A stretch of DNA of 17,745 bases, taken from JBBSQE01 sp038258095 (GTDB lineage: Bacteria; Actinomycetota; Thermoleophilia; Solirubrobacterales; 70-9). Shown here piece by piece: positions 8,717 through 15,026 of the stretch; the stretch's first letter is position 1; each line of letters opens with the position of its first letter. The notes under the pieces were generated by a model, which made no database searches, was not told the origin of the DNA, and worked only from the letters and a program-made list of their open reading frames with translations. A program made the position numbers and the translations under genes. Where the stretch lies: contig JBBSQE010000037.1 in the NCBI GenBank assembly GCA_038258095.1, forward strand, positions 1 through 17,745, in the 5' to 3' direction.

Positions 8717-9643
8717 TCACCCTGCCCTGCCGAGAGCGGCGGACAGGTCGAGGCCGGGGCCGAGATCGTCATCCAGCAGGTGGATGTAAGTGTCGAGGGT
8801 GAAGGCTGGCGAGTGATGGCCGAGGAACCGCTGGATGCGGACCACGTTTGCACCGTTGGCGAACAGCAGCGAGGCCGCCGTATGCCGGAAAGTGTGGAAC
8901 CCGATCCAGGGCACACCGACCTTCTCGCCCGCAGGCTTGAGCTGACGGCGCCTCACGTTCTCGGCCCGTAGCGGCTCTCCATTTTTTGCGCTGAAGATCA
9001 GATCATCCGGCGCGAGCTGTGAGGTTGCTTCTGACAGCCTGCTCAACAAGGCCGAGCTGACCGGAATGCTTCGGCGTGACTGCCTCGTCTTCGGCGGTTG
9101 CGGCTTGCCTTCGTAGAGACTCCGTCGCACCTTCAGGCAGGAGTCCTCCCAATCGAGGTCGCGGCGACGCCAGGCAATCGCCTCAGACCAACGCGCGCCG
9201 GTTGAGGCAACGGTCTCGAAGAACAGCCGCCACTCCGGATCAACGGCCAGCAGAAAGGCTCGAAGCTGCTCCCGCGTCAGCGTCTTGACCACGTCTTCCT
9301 CGATTTCGGTGGGGCGAGGTACAACCGCCGACTGGAACGGGTTGGAAGCCACCAGGCCGTGCCTCACAGCGGCGGTGAAGCACAGGCGCACCGGCACGAC
9401 AATCCGCTCGACCGTCCGTGAGGAGAGCTGGCGCTCCTGCGCCTCAGCTTTCAACAGCCAAGCAATGAAGCCGTCGGCATCTCGGGTGTTAATCGCTGCC
9501 AGTCGCTTCCGCTCATCGAAGTACCGGAACGCGTAGCCCTCCAAGTCCCGAAGATAGTCGGACTTGGTGCGAGGCCGAATGCCCTTCTGACCGGACCCCG
9601 TTCCTTGGTCCACCCTGAACGAGAGTTCGTGATGGATGGTCAC
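8717..9643 (-). CDS. Tyrosine-family site-specific integrase
   Basis: A 308-residue tyrosine recombinase. An N-terminal SAM-like core-binding domain (about 22-105, RPRTKSDYLRDLEGY) precedes the catalytic domain with all expected residues: Arg151 in STGARWSEA, Lys185 in PPKTRQSRR, His250 and Arg253 in FHTFRHTAAS, His276 in FLGHHSP and the nucleophile Tyr286 in TLDTYIHL. It appears catalytically intact. It starts at a GTG (9643) two codons after an in-frame stop and is shorter than many actinophage-type integrases because the usual N-terminal arm-binding domain is missing or very reduced. The IS3 element lies immediately upstream, so its promoter context may have been altered. It would integrate and excise the surrounding element. 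Confidence 0.88.
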   Translation of the reverse strand: MTIHHELSFRVDQGTGSGQKGIRPRTKSDYLRDLEGYAFRYFDERKRLAAINTRDADGFIAWLLKAEAQERQLSSRTVERIVVPVRLCFTAAVRHGLVASNPFQSAVVPRPTEIEEDVVKTLTREQLRAFLLAVDPEWRLFFETVASTGARWSEAIAWRRRDLDWEDSCLKVRRSLYEGKPQPPKTRQSRRSIPVSSALLSRLSEATSQLAPDDLIFSAKNGEPLRAENVRRRQLKPAGEKVGVPWIGFHTFRHTAASLLFANGANVVRIQRFLGHHSPAFTLDTYIHLLDDDLGPGLDLSAALGRAG

Positions 9644-9655
9644 GCCAGCCTATCC

Positions 9656-9702
9656 GCCCTGCCGGTGCAGTGAGCCCGGAGGGCGAACGGAGCCGGCAGG
9701 GC
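9656..9702. repeat. 10-bp inverted repeat at the integrase/IS3 junction
   Basis: GCCCTGCCGG (9656-9665) and CCGGCAGGGC (9693-9702) are perfectly complementary around 27 bases. The putative IS left end at 9671 falls inside the loop, so one arm is outside and one inside the IS. It may be a terminator for the transposase or chance in GC-rich DNA. Confidence 0.4.
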
Positions 9703-9711
9703 GCTCCATCC

Positions 9712-10533
9712 TCACGCCACCAGCTCCCCTTCATGGGCCGCCCTCCAGGTCTCGGCGAAGACCTCCGGGGCCATCATCTGCAGCGCCGAGTGCGGATGCA
9801 GCCGGTTGTAGCGGCGCCGCCACTCCTCGGCGATCACCTTGGCCTCGAGCACGCTGGAGAAGATCTCGCAGTCGAGGACCTCGTCTCGGAAGCGCCCGTT
9901 GAAGGACTCGACCCAGGCGTTTTGCCAGGGCGATCCGGGGTCGATGTAGGCGGTCGCGACCCCGGAGCTCTCGCAGAAGGCCTGCAGGGCCCGGGCGGTC
10001 AGCTCGGGGCCGTTGTCGCAGCGGATGTTGGCCGGGGCGCCGAGGCGGCTGATCAGGCCGGCCAGCACCGCGACTGTCTGGGCGGCCGTGAACGAGCGGC
10101 CGACCTCGATCGCCAGGGCCTCGCGGGTGAACTCGTCGACGATGTTCAGGAAGCGCAGCTCGACCCCCGCCTCGGTCGCGTCGTGGCAGTAGTCGAGGGC
10201 CCAGACGTGGCCGGGGCGCTCAGCTCTCAGCTCGCCCTCTGCGGTCGATTCCCCGGCCCGGCGCCGTTTGCGCGCCTTGCGGGGCACCCGCAGACCCTCC
10301 TCGCGCCAGATCCTCTGCACCCGCTTTCGGTTCAGATCCCAGCCCAGGGTGAGCAGGTGGGCGTGGGCACGGCGGTAGCCCCAGCGTTTGTGGTCTGCGG
10401 CGATCTTGCGAAGGGCCCGGCGCAGCGCTTCGTCATCGGGGGCGGGCTTCGGTCGGTAACGCTGGGTCGAGCGGGGCTGGCCGATGATCTCGCATGCCCG
10501 CCGCTCGGAGAGCTGGAGGCGGTCCTGGATCAC
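9712..10533 (-). CDS. IS3-family transposase OrfB (DDE catalytic part)
   Basis: The catalytic half of the transposase, 273 residues from the GTG at 10533. The rve/DDE triad is complete: Asp114 in WALDYCHD, Asp173 in RCDNGPE and Glu209 in WVESFNGRFRDE, with exactly 35 residues between the second Asp and the Glu (DD35E). An HTH-like region precedes it (WGYRRAHAHL). Its frame is also open upstream through the OrfA stop (ILSPSRRREAVW), which fits production as an OrfAB fusion by -1 frameshifting; the GTG is then only a nominal start. Confidence 0.92.
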   Translation of the reverse strand: MIQDRLQLSERRACEIIGQPRSTQRYRPKPAPDDEALRRALRKIAADHKRWGYRRAHAHLLTLGWDLNRKRVQRIWREEGLRVPRKARKRRRAGESTAEGELRAERPGHVWALDYCHDATEAGVELRFLNIVDEFTREALAIEVGRSFTAAQTVAVLAGLISRLGAPANIRCDNGPELTARALQAFCESSGVATAYIDPGSPWQNAWVESFNGRFRDEVLDCEIFSSVLEAKVIAEEWRRRYNRLHPHSALQMMAPEVFAETWRAAHEGELVA

Positions 10534-10562
10534 CCAGACCGCCTCCCTTCTCCGGGACGGGC

Positions 10563-10865
10563 TTAGAATTTTCCCTCGGCGATCTCCTTCAGGGCGAGGT
10601 TCTCGAGCTCCTTGTCGGCGACCAGCCGCTTCAGGGTCGCGTTCTCAGACTCCAGCTCCTTCAGCCGCTTCGCGTCGCCGGCCTTCATGCCGCCGTATTG
10701 GTTTCGCCAGCGGTGCAGGGTGTTCTCAGATACCTCGAGGGCCCTCGCGACCTCCGCCGTCGTCTGTCCTTCGCCAAGCATCCGCTCCGCCTCGCGGAGC
10801 TTGCGGATGATCTGCTCGGGGGTGTGCCTTCGCCTCTTCAACTTGCTCGGTCCTCCTTTGCCCAT
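10563..10865 (-). CDS. IS3-family transposase OrfA (HTH DNA-binding part)
   Basis: A 100-residue protein starting at ATG 10865. A helix-turn-helix (about 37-55, TTAEVARALEVSENTLHRWR) is followed by a leucine-zipper-like coiled coil (about 65-95, LKELESENATLKRLVADKEL) used for multimerisation. It binds the IS ends. The stop at 10565-10563 comes immediately after a -1 frameshift heptamer that links it to OrfB. Confidence 0.92.
   Translation of the reverse strand: MGKGGPSKLKRRRHTPEQIIRKLREAERMLGEGQTTAEVARALEVSENTLHRWRNQYGGMKAGDAKRLKELESENATLKRLVADKELENLALKEIAEGKF
10569..10575 (-). promoter_or_regulatory. Programmed -1 ribosomal frameshift heptamer (GGGAAAA)
   Basis: On the minus strand the OrfA frame reads G GGA AAA TTC TAA. 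This is an X XXY YYZ slippery heptamer, and slipping back one base continues into the OrfB frame (AAA ATT CTA AGC) past the OrfA stop, as expected for an IS3 OrfAB transposase. Confidence 0.7.
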
Positions 10866-11063
10866 TGTCGTGGGCGTGAAGAACTCTCACAAGGGTCGGA
10901 CCGATTTCAGGGGGTCATGCCACCACGACCTTCAGCCATCCGCTCGGGCCGGCATCGCGATGTGCTGCCGGCTCGGCGCTGAGTACAACGTCCCGCCGAC
11001 GCGGATCTCGGGATGCTTCGTCGCTGAGGCAGTCAGCCCACGTGCTTCGAGGCACAGGGACTC

Positions 11064-11083
11064 GTTCGCAGTTGTTCGCAGTT
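11064..11083. repeat. Perfect tandem 10-bp repeat beside tRNA-Pro
   Basis: GTTCGCAGTT occurs twice head to tail, 65 bases from the tRNA-Pro 3' end, in the 230-base stretch between the IS3 end and the tRNA. No convincing coding sequence was seen in that stretch (10918-11147). Confidence 0.6.
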
Positions 11084-11147
11084 CAGAGAGCCGAAAACCT
11101 CGCACCGGAAACGGGGTTTCGCTGTTCTGCGTAGTTGCGGTCAGATA

Positions 11148-11221
11148 TCGGGGCGACTGGATTTGAACCAGCGACCTTTCGACCCCCAGTCGAATGCGCT
11201 ACCAAGCTGCGCCACGCCCCG
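11148..11221 (-). tRNA. tRNA-Pro (anticodon GGG)
   Basis: 74 nt: acceptor CGGGGCG/CGCCCCG with discriminator A, D stem GCGC/GCGC, anticodon stem TTCGA/TCGAA with loop CTGGGGG, T loop TTCAAAT. CCA is not encoded. The 3' end faces the mobile block. Confidence 0.95.
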
Positions 11222-11277
11222 TGGAACCAGGGCGAGTCTAACGAGGGTCCGGCGAGGGGCGCGGCTCCTGGACGACA

Positions 11278-11350
11278 AGCGGGTGACGGGGCTCGAACCC
11301 GCTGCTTTCAGCTTGGAAGGCTGACGTGCAACCAATTACACCTCACCCGC
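11278..11350 (-). tRNA. tRNA-Gly (anticodon TCC)
   Basis: 73 nt: acceptor GCGGGTG/CACCCGC with discriminator T, as in many bacterial tRNA-Gly, anticodon stem TCAGC/GCTGA with loop CTTCCAA, T loop TTCGAGC. It lies 56 bases upstream of tRNA-Pro in the same direction, so the two may share a transcript. Confidence 0.95.
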
Positions 11351-11384
11351 GCGAGGGCTGATTATAGGAGCGAGCGGGTCTTCG

Positions 11385-13082
11385 TCAGCGCCGCCTGGGG
11401 CGCCTGACCGCGATGGTCCGGCTGGTCTGCCGCAGGATGTCGGAGTTCCCGGCGACGCTCACGCGGTAGGCGGCGGTTCGCCGCGCGACCCGGGCCTTGA
11501 ACCGCCAGCAGGCCTTGCCCTTCGTCAGCCTCAGGCGGCGGATCGAGGGGAACGCCCGGTTCCTGGCGCGCCGTTGGAGCTTTGCGACAGGGCGGCTGCC
11601 CCCGCCCGGGCAGATCGTGCCGGTCAGGAAGATCCTGGCCCGGCCATAGCGCCTGACTCTGATCCTCGGCTTCCGCTTCGGTGCCGGCGGGGTTCCCTCG
11701 GTCACCCGCAGCGGGTAGGCGATCTGGGCCGCGCGGGCTTGGGCCTGGTCAGGGCCGATGGTCGGCGGCTCGAAGTAGAGGATGCGATCGGACGTGAGGT
11801 GATGGCCGGCCGGCGTCAGCCTCGGGTCGGTGTTGTCGATCCCGGCGGTGATGTAGGAACCGCTTGATCCGTAGGCGGCCGAGTCGCCGGTGCACTGCGT
11901 GACCGAGGGGGTGCTGTCGTCCAGGTAGTAGGAGCTGAGCGTGACCGGCATGTCGGTGTCGATGCCGCTGATGATCGACATCCCGCCCTGGGGGCCGCTG
12001 ACCTGCTCGTAGAGAGCCGGCCCGGCCGTGACCGTGTCGGGAATACCGTCGATCGTCACTCCGCCCGGGTTGAGCGCGTTACGGTAGGTCATGCCGCTGG
12101 CCGCCGGCGAGTAATCGAAGAAATCCATGACCATCCCGATCTGGTGCACGCGGAGGTTCGTCCGGATGTCTTGGCGGCGGTCGTAGAAGATCTCGACCCG
12201 CTGGGTGTAGGGGCCGCTGTTGGCGCCGAGGTAGCCGCGGATCGCGCGCACCGGACCGTTCTTGTTGACGATGAAGGCGCCCTCCGCCGCGGAGAACGTG
12301 TCCTCGCTTCGCCCACAGACGCCGGGAGCGAAGAGATTCTTGTGGCGGTCGAGGATGTCGACGCCGCTCGAGCCCGGGATCGTGATCTGGATCCCGTCCT
12401 GGACCCAGCGATCCGAGAAGTGGTCCGCGTAGTAGGGCGTGGTGACCGAGGTGTTCTCGGGGTTGGGTCCGTTCGGGCTGTCGCCGACGCCCCGGCGGTA
12501 GGTCGACTTGTAGTCGCCCGAGACGAGGCCGAAGTCGTAGGTGACGTAGCTGTGGCCGGCGCCAGGGTCGCGGCTGCCGTCGCCGCGGTAGAGATAGACG
12601 TAGCCGAGCGAGGAGGAGTCGAGGGGGTCGGTGACCCGGAGCTCGAGTCCAGTGCCCAACGTGCCGGTAGGGTCACCGGACACGACATAGCGCTCGCCGG
12701 AATCGCGGGCCATCAGGGCGATCTCATCGTTGGCGTCGAGCGACGGGTGTGGATCAGGGCCGGTGAACGTTCCGGGGTCGGTGTACTCGAGCGCGGTGAC
12801 GTCGGTCGCGTTGGAGGTGTCGCCATAGACCTTCTTGAGGCTGACAACGGCGCGCTCGTCGACCTGCACCGGGATCTGCTCCCAGGTGCCGGCGGCGGTT
12901 CGGCGGAAGGCGAGGATGGCGTTCGGGGCCGCCCCGAGGAGGGATGGAGCGTCGGCGCCGGTGATGACGATCGGGTCGGCAGGACGGATCTCCGCACCGA
13001 CCGATGCCGGGGCGCAGGCGAAGGCCGCGGCGAGCAGCGCGGCGCAAGCGCCAATCCTCCCGATGTGCCCTATCTCCCTCAC
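11385..13082 (-). CDS. Large secreted protein of unknown function
   Basis: A 565-residue exported protein. The GTG at 13082 follows a strong AAGGGGAG ribosome-binding site with 5-base spacing. The signal peptide covers residues 1-30 (hydrophobic core ACAALLAAAFACA, likely cut after ASVGA). The N-terminal module (31-135) carries EQIPVQVDER and LDANDEIALMARDSG, a recurrent extracellular beta-domain style whose family I cannot name. The middle (about 140-460) is rich in Tyr, Asp, Gly and Ser and looks all-beta. The C-terminal ~100 residues (465-565) are strongly basic with two cysteines (CPGGG, KACWRF) that could pair, perhaps a cell-surface-binding sandwich. No catalytic motif is evident. It probably acts outside the cell; function unknown. 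Confidence 0.85.
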   Translation of the reverse strand: MREIGHIGRIGACAALLAAAFACAPASVGAEIRPADPIVITGADAPSLLGAAPNAILAFRRTAAGTWEQIPVQVDERAVVSLKKVYGDTSNATDVTALEYTDPGTFTGPDPHPSLDANDEIALMARDSGERYVVSGDPTGTLGTGLELRVTDPLDSSSLGYVYLYRGDGSRDPGAGHSYVTYDFGLVSGDYKSTYRRGVGDSPNGPNPENTSVTTPYYADHFSDRWVQDGIQITIPGSSGVDILDRHKNLFAPGVCGRSEDTFSAAEGAFIVNKNGPVRAIRGYLGANSGPYTQRVEIFYDRRQDIRTNLRVHQIGMVMDFFDYSPAASGMTYRNALNPGGVTIDGIPDTVTAGPALYEQVSGPQGGMSIISGIDTDMPVTLSSYYLDDSTPSVTQCTGDSAAYGSSGSYITAGIDNTDPRLTPAGHHLTSDRILYFEPPTIGPDQAQARAAQIAYPLRVTEGTPPAPKRKPRIRVRRYGRARIFLTGTICPGGGSRPVAKLQRRARNRAFPSIRRLRLTKGKACWRFKARVARRTAAYRVSVAGNSDILRQTSRTIAVRRPRRR

Positions 13083-13172
13083 GCGTACTCCCCTTCGATG
13101 ATGACTGAACGATCCTGAAGGCCGGTGCTTCCGAGCGGATGAATGTTTGCCGTTGACCGGACGGCAAGGAAG

Positions 13173-13245
13173 CGGGGGAGCCGGGATTCGAACCCGGGTT
13201 CACGGTTTTGGAGACCGCGCGTGTGGACCGCTGACTTACTCCCCC
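13173..13245 (-). tRNA. tRNA-Trp (anticodon CCA), unusual D arm
   Basis: 73 nt: acceptor GGGGGAG/CTCCCCC with discriminator G (expected for Trp), anticodon loop CTCCAAA in stem GCGGT/ACCGT (one G-T pair), T arm CCGGG-TTCGAAT-CCCGG. The D-arm region (AGTCAGCGGTCCACAC) does not form the normal four-pair stem, although the GG of the D loop is present. It may be a divergent functional Trp tRNA or a decaying copy. Confidence 0.8.
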
Positions 13246-13311
13246 GAGCGGGTCCATCCTAGCGACGCCTGCCTCAGCACCGTCCACTCAAAGTGCGAAC
13301 ATATGTTTGCC

Positions 13312-14092
13312 ATGAGGGTTCCGGAGGAAAAGAAACAGGCCGTCCGTCGGCTTTTCGGCACAGGCCTGACTGATCGTGCAATCGCGGAGATGGTCGGTCT
13401 CCGGAAAGAGACGGTCAATCGGTGGAGGAACCACGGGATTCCCGTTTACGGTCCCATGCGAGGACCCGCCGTTGTCCGTGATGTCAGCCACCTGGAAACC
13501 TGGCGACCGGACCACCCGGGCGCATACAGCTATCTCTTGGGCATCTATCTGGGGGACGGCTACGTTTCCCGTCACAGCGAGACCTCCTTCGGATTACAGA
13601 TCACCCTCGACCACCACTATCCGGAGATCATCGATTAATGCGAGGCCGCAATTCGCTTCGTGGCGCAAGCCCACGTCGGCCGATCCCAACGGCCGAACGA
13701 CCACGGACTGAAGCTTGCCGCGTACTCCCCGATCTAGCCATACGCCTTCCCGCAACACGGCCCCGGGCGCAAGCACCTGCGGGAGATCAGGCTCGAGCCC
13801 TGGCAGGAGGCGATCATCGATGCCGACCCCCGGCCGTTCCTACGGGGCATGATCCATTCCCACGGCTGCCGATGCATGAACCGGTTCTCGGTCGAGCTGA
13901 AGGATGGTCCCCGCGAATACGAATATCCGCGCTACTTCTTCACCAACTAACTCGGCGGACATTCGCGGGATCTTCTGCCGGTACTGCGATCGGCTCGGAG
14001 TTCGCCGGTCCAAGTCGAGCTTCAAGAACATCTCCGTCTCCCACCGCAGGAGCGTCGCGATTCTCGACTCGTTCATCGGGCCGAAACGCTGA
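13312..14092 (+). pseudogene. Decayed HTH-LAGLIDADG (homing-endonuclease-like) gene
   Basis: The remains of a ~260-residue protein. The N-terminus holds a helix-turn-helix (GLTDRAIAEMVGLRKETVNR) and then YLLGIYLGDG, a LAGLIDADG-type helix; a second such helix appears as FLRGMIHSHG, where the expected acidic residue is His. The same frame carries TAA at 13636-13638 (between PEIID and CEAAIRF), TAG at 13735-13737 (SPI/PYAFPQ, probably a former TGG) and TAA after YFFTN near 13948, where the reading continues in the +1 frame as SADIRGIFCRYCDRLGV to FIGPKR and the final TGA at 14090-14092. An ATG at 13303 is an alternative start. Intact relatives, as I recall them, are actinobacterial HTH/LAGLIDADG proteins of uncertain role. 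The stop abuts the tRNA-Leu 3' end without a spacer. Confidence 0.8.
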
Positions 14093-14176
14093 TGCGGGCG
14101 GAGGGACTTGAACCCCCACGCTCTTTCGAGCAATGGCACCTAAAGCCATCGTGTCTTCCAATTCCACCACGCCCGC
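14093..14176 (-). tRNA. tRNA-Leu (anticodon TAG)
   Basis: 84 nt with a long variable arm (class II): acceptor GCGGGCG/CGCCCGC, discriminator A, anticodon stem ATGGC/GCCAT with loop TTTAGGT, variable arm hairpin GCTCGAAAGAGC, T loop TTCAAGT. CCA is not encoded. Confidence 0.95.
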
Positions 14177-14233
14177 AGGGCACTGATCGACGCAGATTCG
14201 GGTGGGACCCGCGCACGCGTCGCCCAGAGATTC

Positions 14234-14239
14234 TATGAT
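14234..14239 (+). promoter_or_regulatory. -10 box of a leaderless promoter
   Basis: TATGAT is one base from the TATAAT consensus and ends 8 bases before the ATG at 14248, so transcription would start at or 1-2 bases before the start codon. No ribosome-binding site is present. Confidence 0.55.
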
Positions 14240-14247
14240 CGGGGGCG

Positions 14248-14790
14248 ATGGCGGTAGGAGAGGCACGGCCAGGCTACGAGCTATGGCGCCCCAACAGGGA
14301 GAAAGCAAGCTCATCCACGACCAAGTGGATGATCGTTTTGCTGCTGCTCGCTTCCGCCGTGATCTCCGGAATCGTCACCATCACCGGCTTCTCGTTGCTC
14401 GAGGGTGGGGCCGGCATGGGGGTCGTTTGCATCATCTATGTCCTGCTCTATGCGGGGGCCGCATTCCTGGTCGCCAGATGGAATCGGGGCGTGCTGCCGG
14501 TCGTCTCGGCCTTCGCCGTCCTGATGCTGATCTTCTGCGCCGTCGGCGCCAACAGCTGGTTCGCCCGCGACAAGTCAGGCTTCGACGAGGCACTAATCCC
14601 GGTCCCGCTGATCGGACTGCTCGTCCTGATCCTCATCCCCCTCCAGGTCCTGCTCATCGCCGTGGCAATGATCGGCTTCAGCCAGGAGTGGCACGTCGAG
14701 GAAGAGCGCGAGATCGGCCGCAGCGAGGATTACGGCCACGGCGCACCGCCGTCCTCACCGCCGGACCAGAGCGCACCGGCCCCGGCCTAA
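14248..14790 (+). CDS. Small four-helix membrane protein of unknown function
   Basis: A 180-residue integral membrane protein with hydrophobic segments at about 27-49, 55-77, 83-101 and 117-143, a short charged N-terminus and a hydrophilic C-terminal tail rich in Glu, then Pro and Ala (144-180). No conserved family motif recognised. The ATG at 14248 is chosen because a good -10 box lies just before it (leaderless start). It stands alone between two tRNA-Leu genes of opposite direction. Confidence 0.8.
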   Translation: MAVGEARPGYELWRPNREKASSSTTKWMIVLLLLASAVISGIVTITGFSLLEGGAGMGVVCIIYVLLYAGAAFLVARWNRGVLPVVSAFAVLMLIFCAVGANSWFARDKSGFDEALIPVPLIGLLVLILIPLQVLLIAVAMIGFSQEWHVEEEREIGRSEDYGHGAPPSSPPDQSAPAPA

Positions 14791-14901
14791 GCGCTGGACC
14801 ACCCGAGATCGCAGGTTTCCCTCCGAAGAAGCCGGCTGGCTACTTTCTCGTGTCATGCACGAGTAAGTCGCCACCAGGGACGACCGGACGAGCTCTGAAC
14901 A

Positions 14902-14984
14902 TGCCGGAGGTGGGAGTCGAACCCACACGCCCCGAAGGGCAAATGCTTTTGAGGCATTAGCGTCTGCCGTTCCGCCACTCCGGC
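14902..14984 (-). tRNA. tRNA-Leu (anticodon CAA)
   Basis: 83 nt, class II: acceptor GCCGGAG/CTCCGGC, discriminator A, anticodon stem AATGC/GCATT with loop CTCAAAA, variable arm TGCCCTTCGGGGCG, T arm GTGGG-TTCGACT-CCCAC. The acceptor stem is identical to that of the tRNA-Met at 6117. Confidence 0.95.
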
Positions 14985-15014
14985 CTCGGTGAAACCTTAG
15001 AGGGCAGATCCGGC

Positions 15015-15020
15015 GATACT
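15015..15020 (+). promoter_or_regulatory. Possible -10 box of a leaderless promoter
   Basis: GATACT differs at one position from TATACT and ends 6 bases before the ATG at 15027; no ribosome-binding site is seen. Confidence 0.4.
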
Positions 15021-15026
15021 TGCGAG

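Larger units (their letters stand above)
9671..10917 (-). mobile_element. IS3-family insertion sequence
   Basis: Two overlapping transposase frames on the minus strand with the IS3 layout. Likely ends are TGAGCCC (from 9671) and, on the other strand, TGACCCC (from 10917), giving about 1.25 kb, the usual family size. The terminal repeats match only in the first seven or so bases (one mismatch), and no target duplication is seen (GCAG on one side, TGCC on the other), so the ends are tentative. The subgroup may be IS407-like from the style of the OrfA/OrfB junction. Confidence 0.6.
6191..11147. mobile_element. Putative integrative element (Rep_trans + tyrosine integrase) carrying an IS3 insertion
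   Basis: Between the inward-facing 3' ends of tRNA-Met and tRNA-Pro lie a tyrosine integrase, a rolling-circle initiator/relaxase-like gene, small unknown genes and an IS3-family element, and no housekeeping gene. That gene set is what small integrative plasmids, integrative mobilizable elements or satellites carry. Boundaries given here are simply the flanking tRNA ends; no duplicated tRNA 3' sequence or other attachment core was found, so the true ends and the target site are unknown. No conjugative transfer or capsid genes are visible. Confidence 0.45.

Noticed and set aside
8241..8720. N-terminal extension of the rep frame on the minus strand
   Set aside because: It overlaps the more convincing plus-strand gene, has no family similarity I can see, and precedes the typical VDTVSF start region.
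9670..10566. Long plus-strand frame opposite the IS3 OrfB
   Set aside because: It is the antisense shadow of a clear DDE transposase.
6253..11160. GGCGACTGG shared by 6254-6262 and the tRNA-Pro 3' end as a possible attachment core
   Set aside because: Nine bases in GC-rich DNA is close to what chance gives over 5 kb, and the similarity stops at once on one side.
11281..11350. CRISPR-like or repeat signal in the tRNA-rich stretch
   Set aside because: Recurrent GGTTCGA-type motifs are tRNA T arms; no spacer-repeat array exists in the window.
12144..13118. Long plus-strand frame opposite the secreted protein
   Set aside because: Low-complexity Val/Arg/Ala/Asp-rich shadow; the minus strand has ribosome-binding site and signal peptide.
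13147..13302. Extension of the LAGLIDADG pseudogene upstream with GGAGIRTRVHGFGDR
   Set aside because: That stretch is the tRNA-Trp read on the wrong strand; the gene begins at 13303 or 13312.
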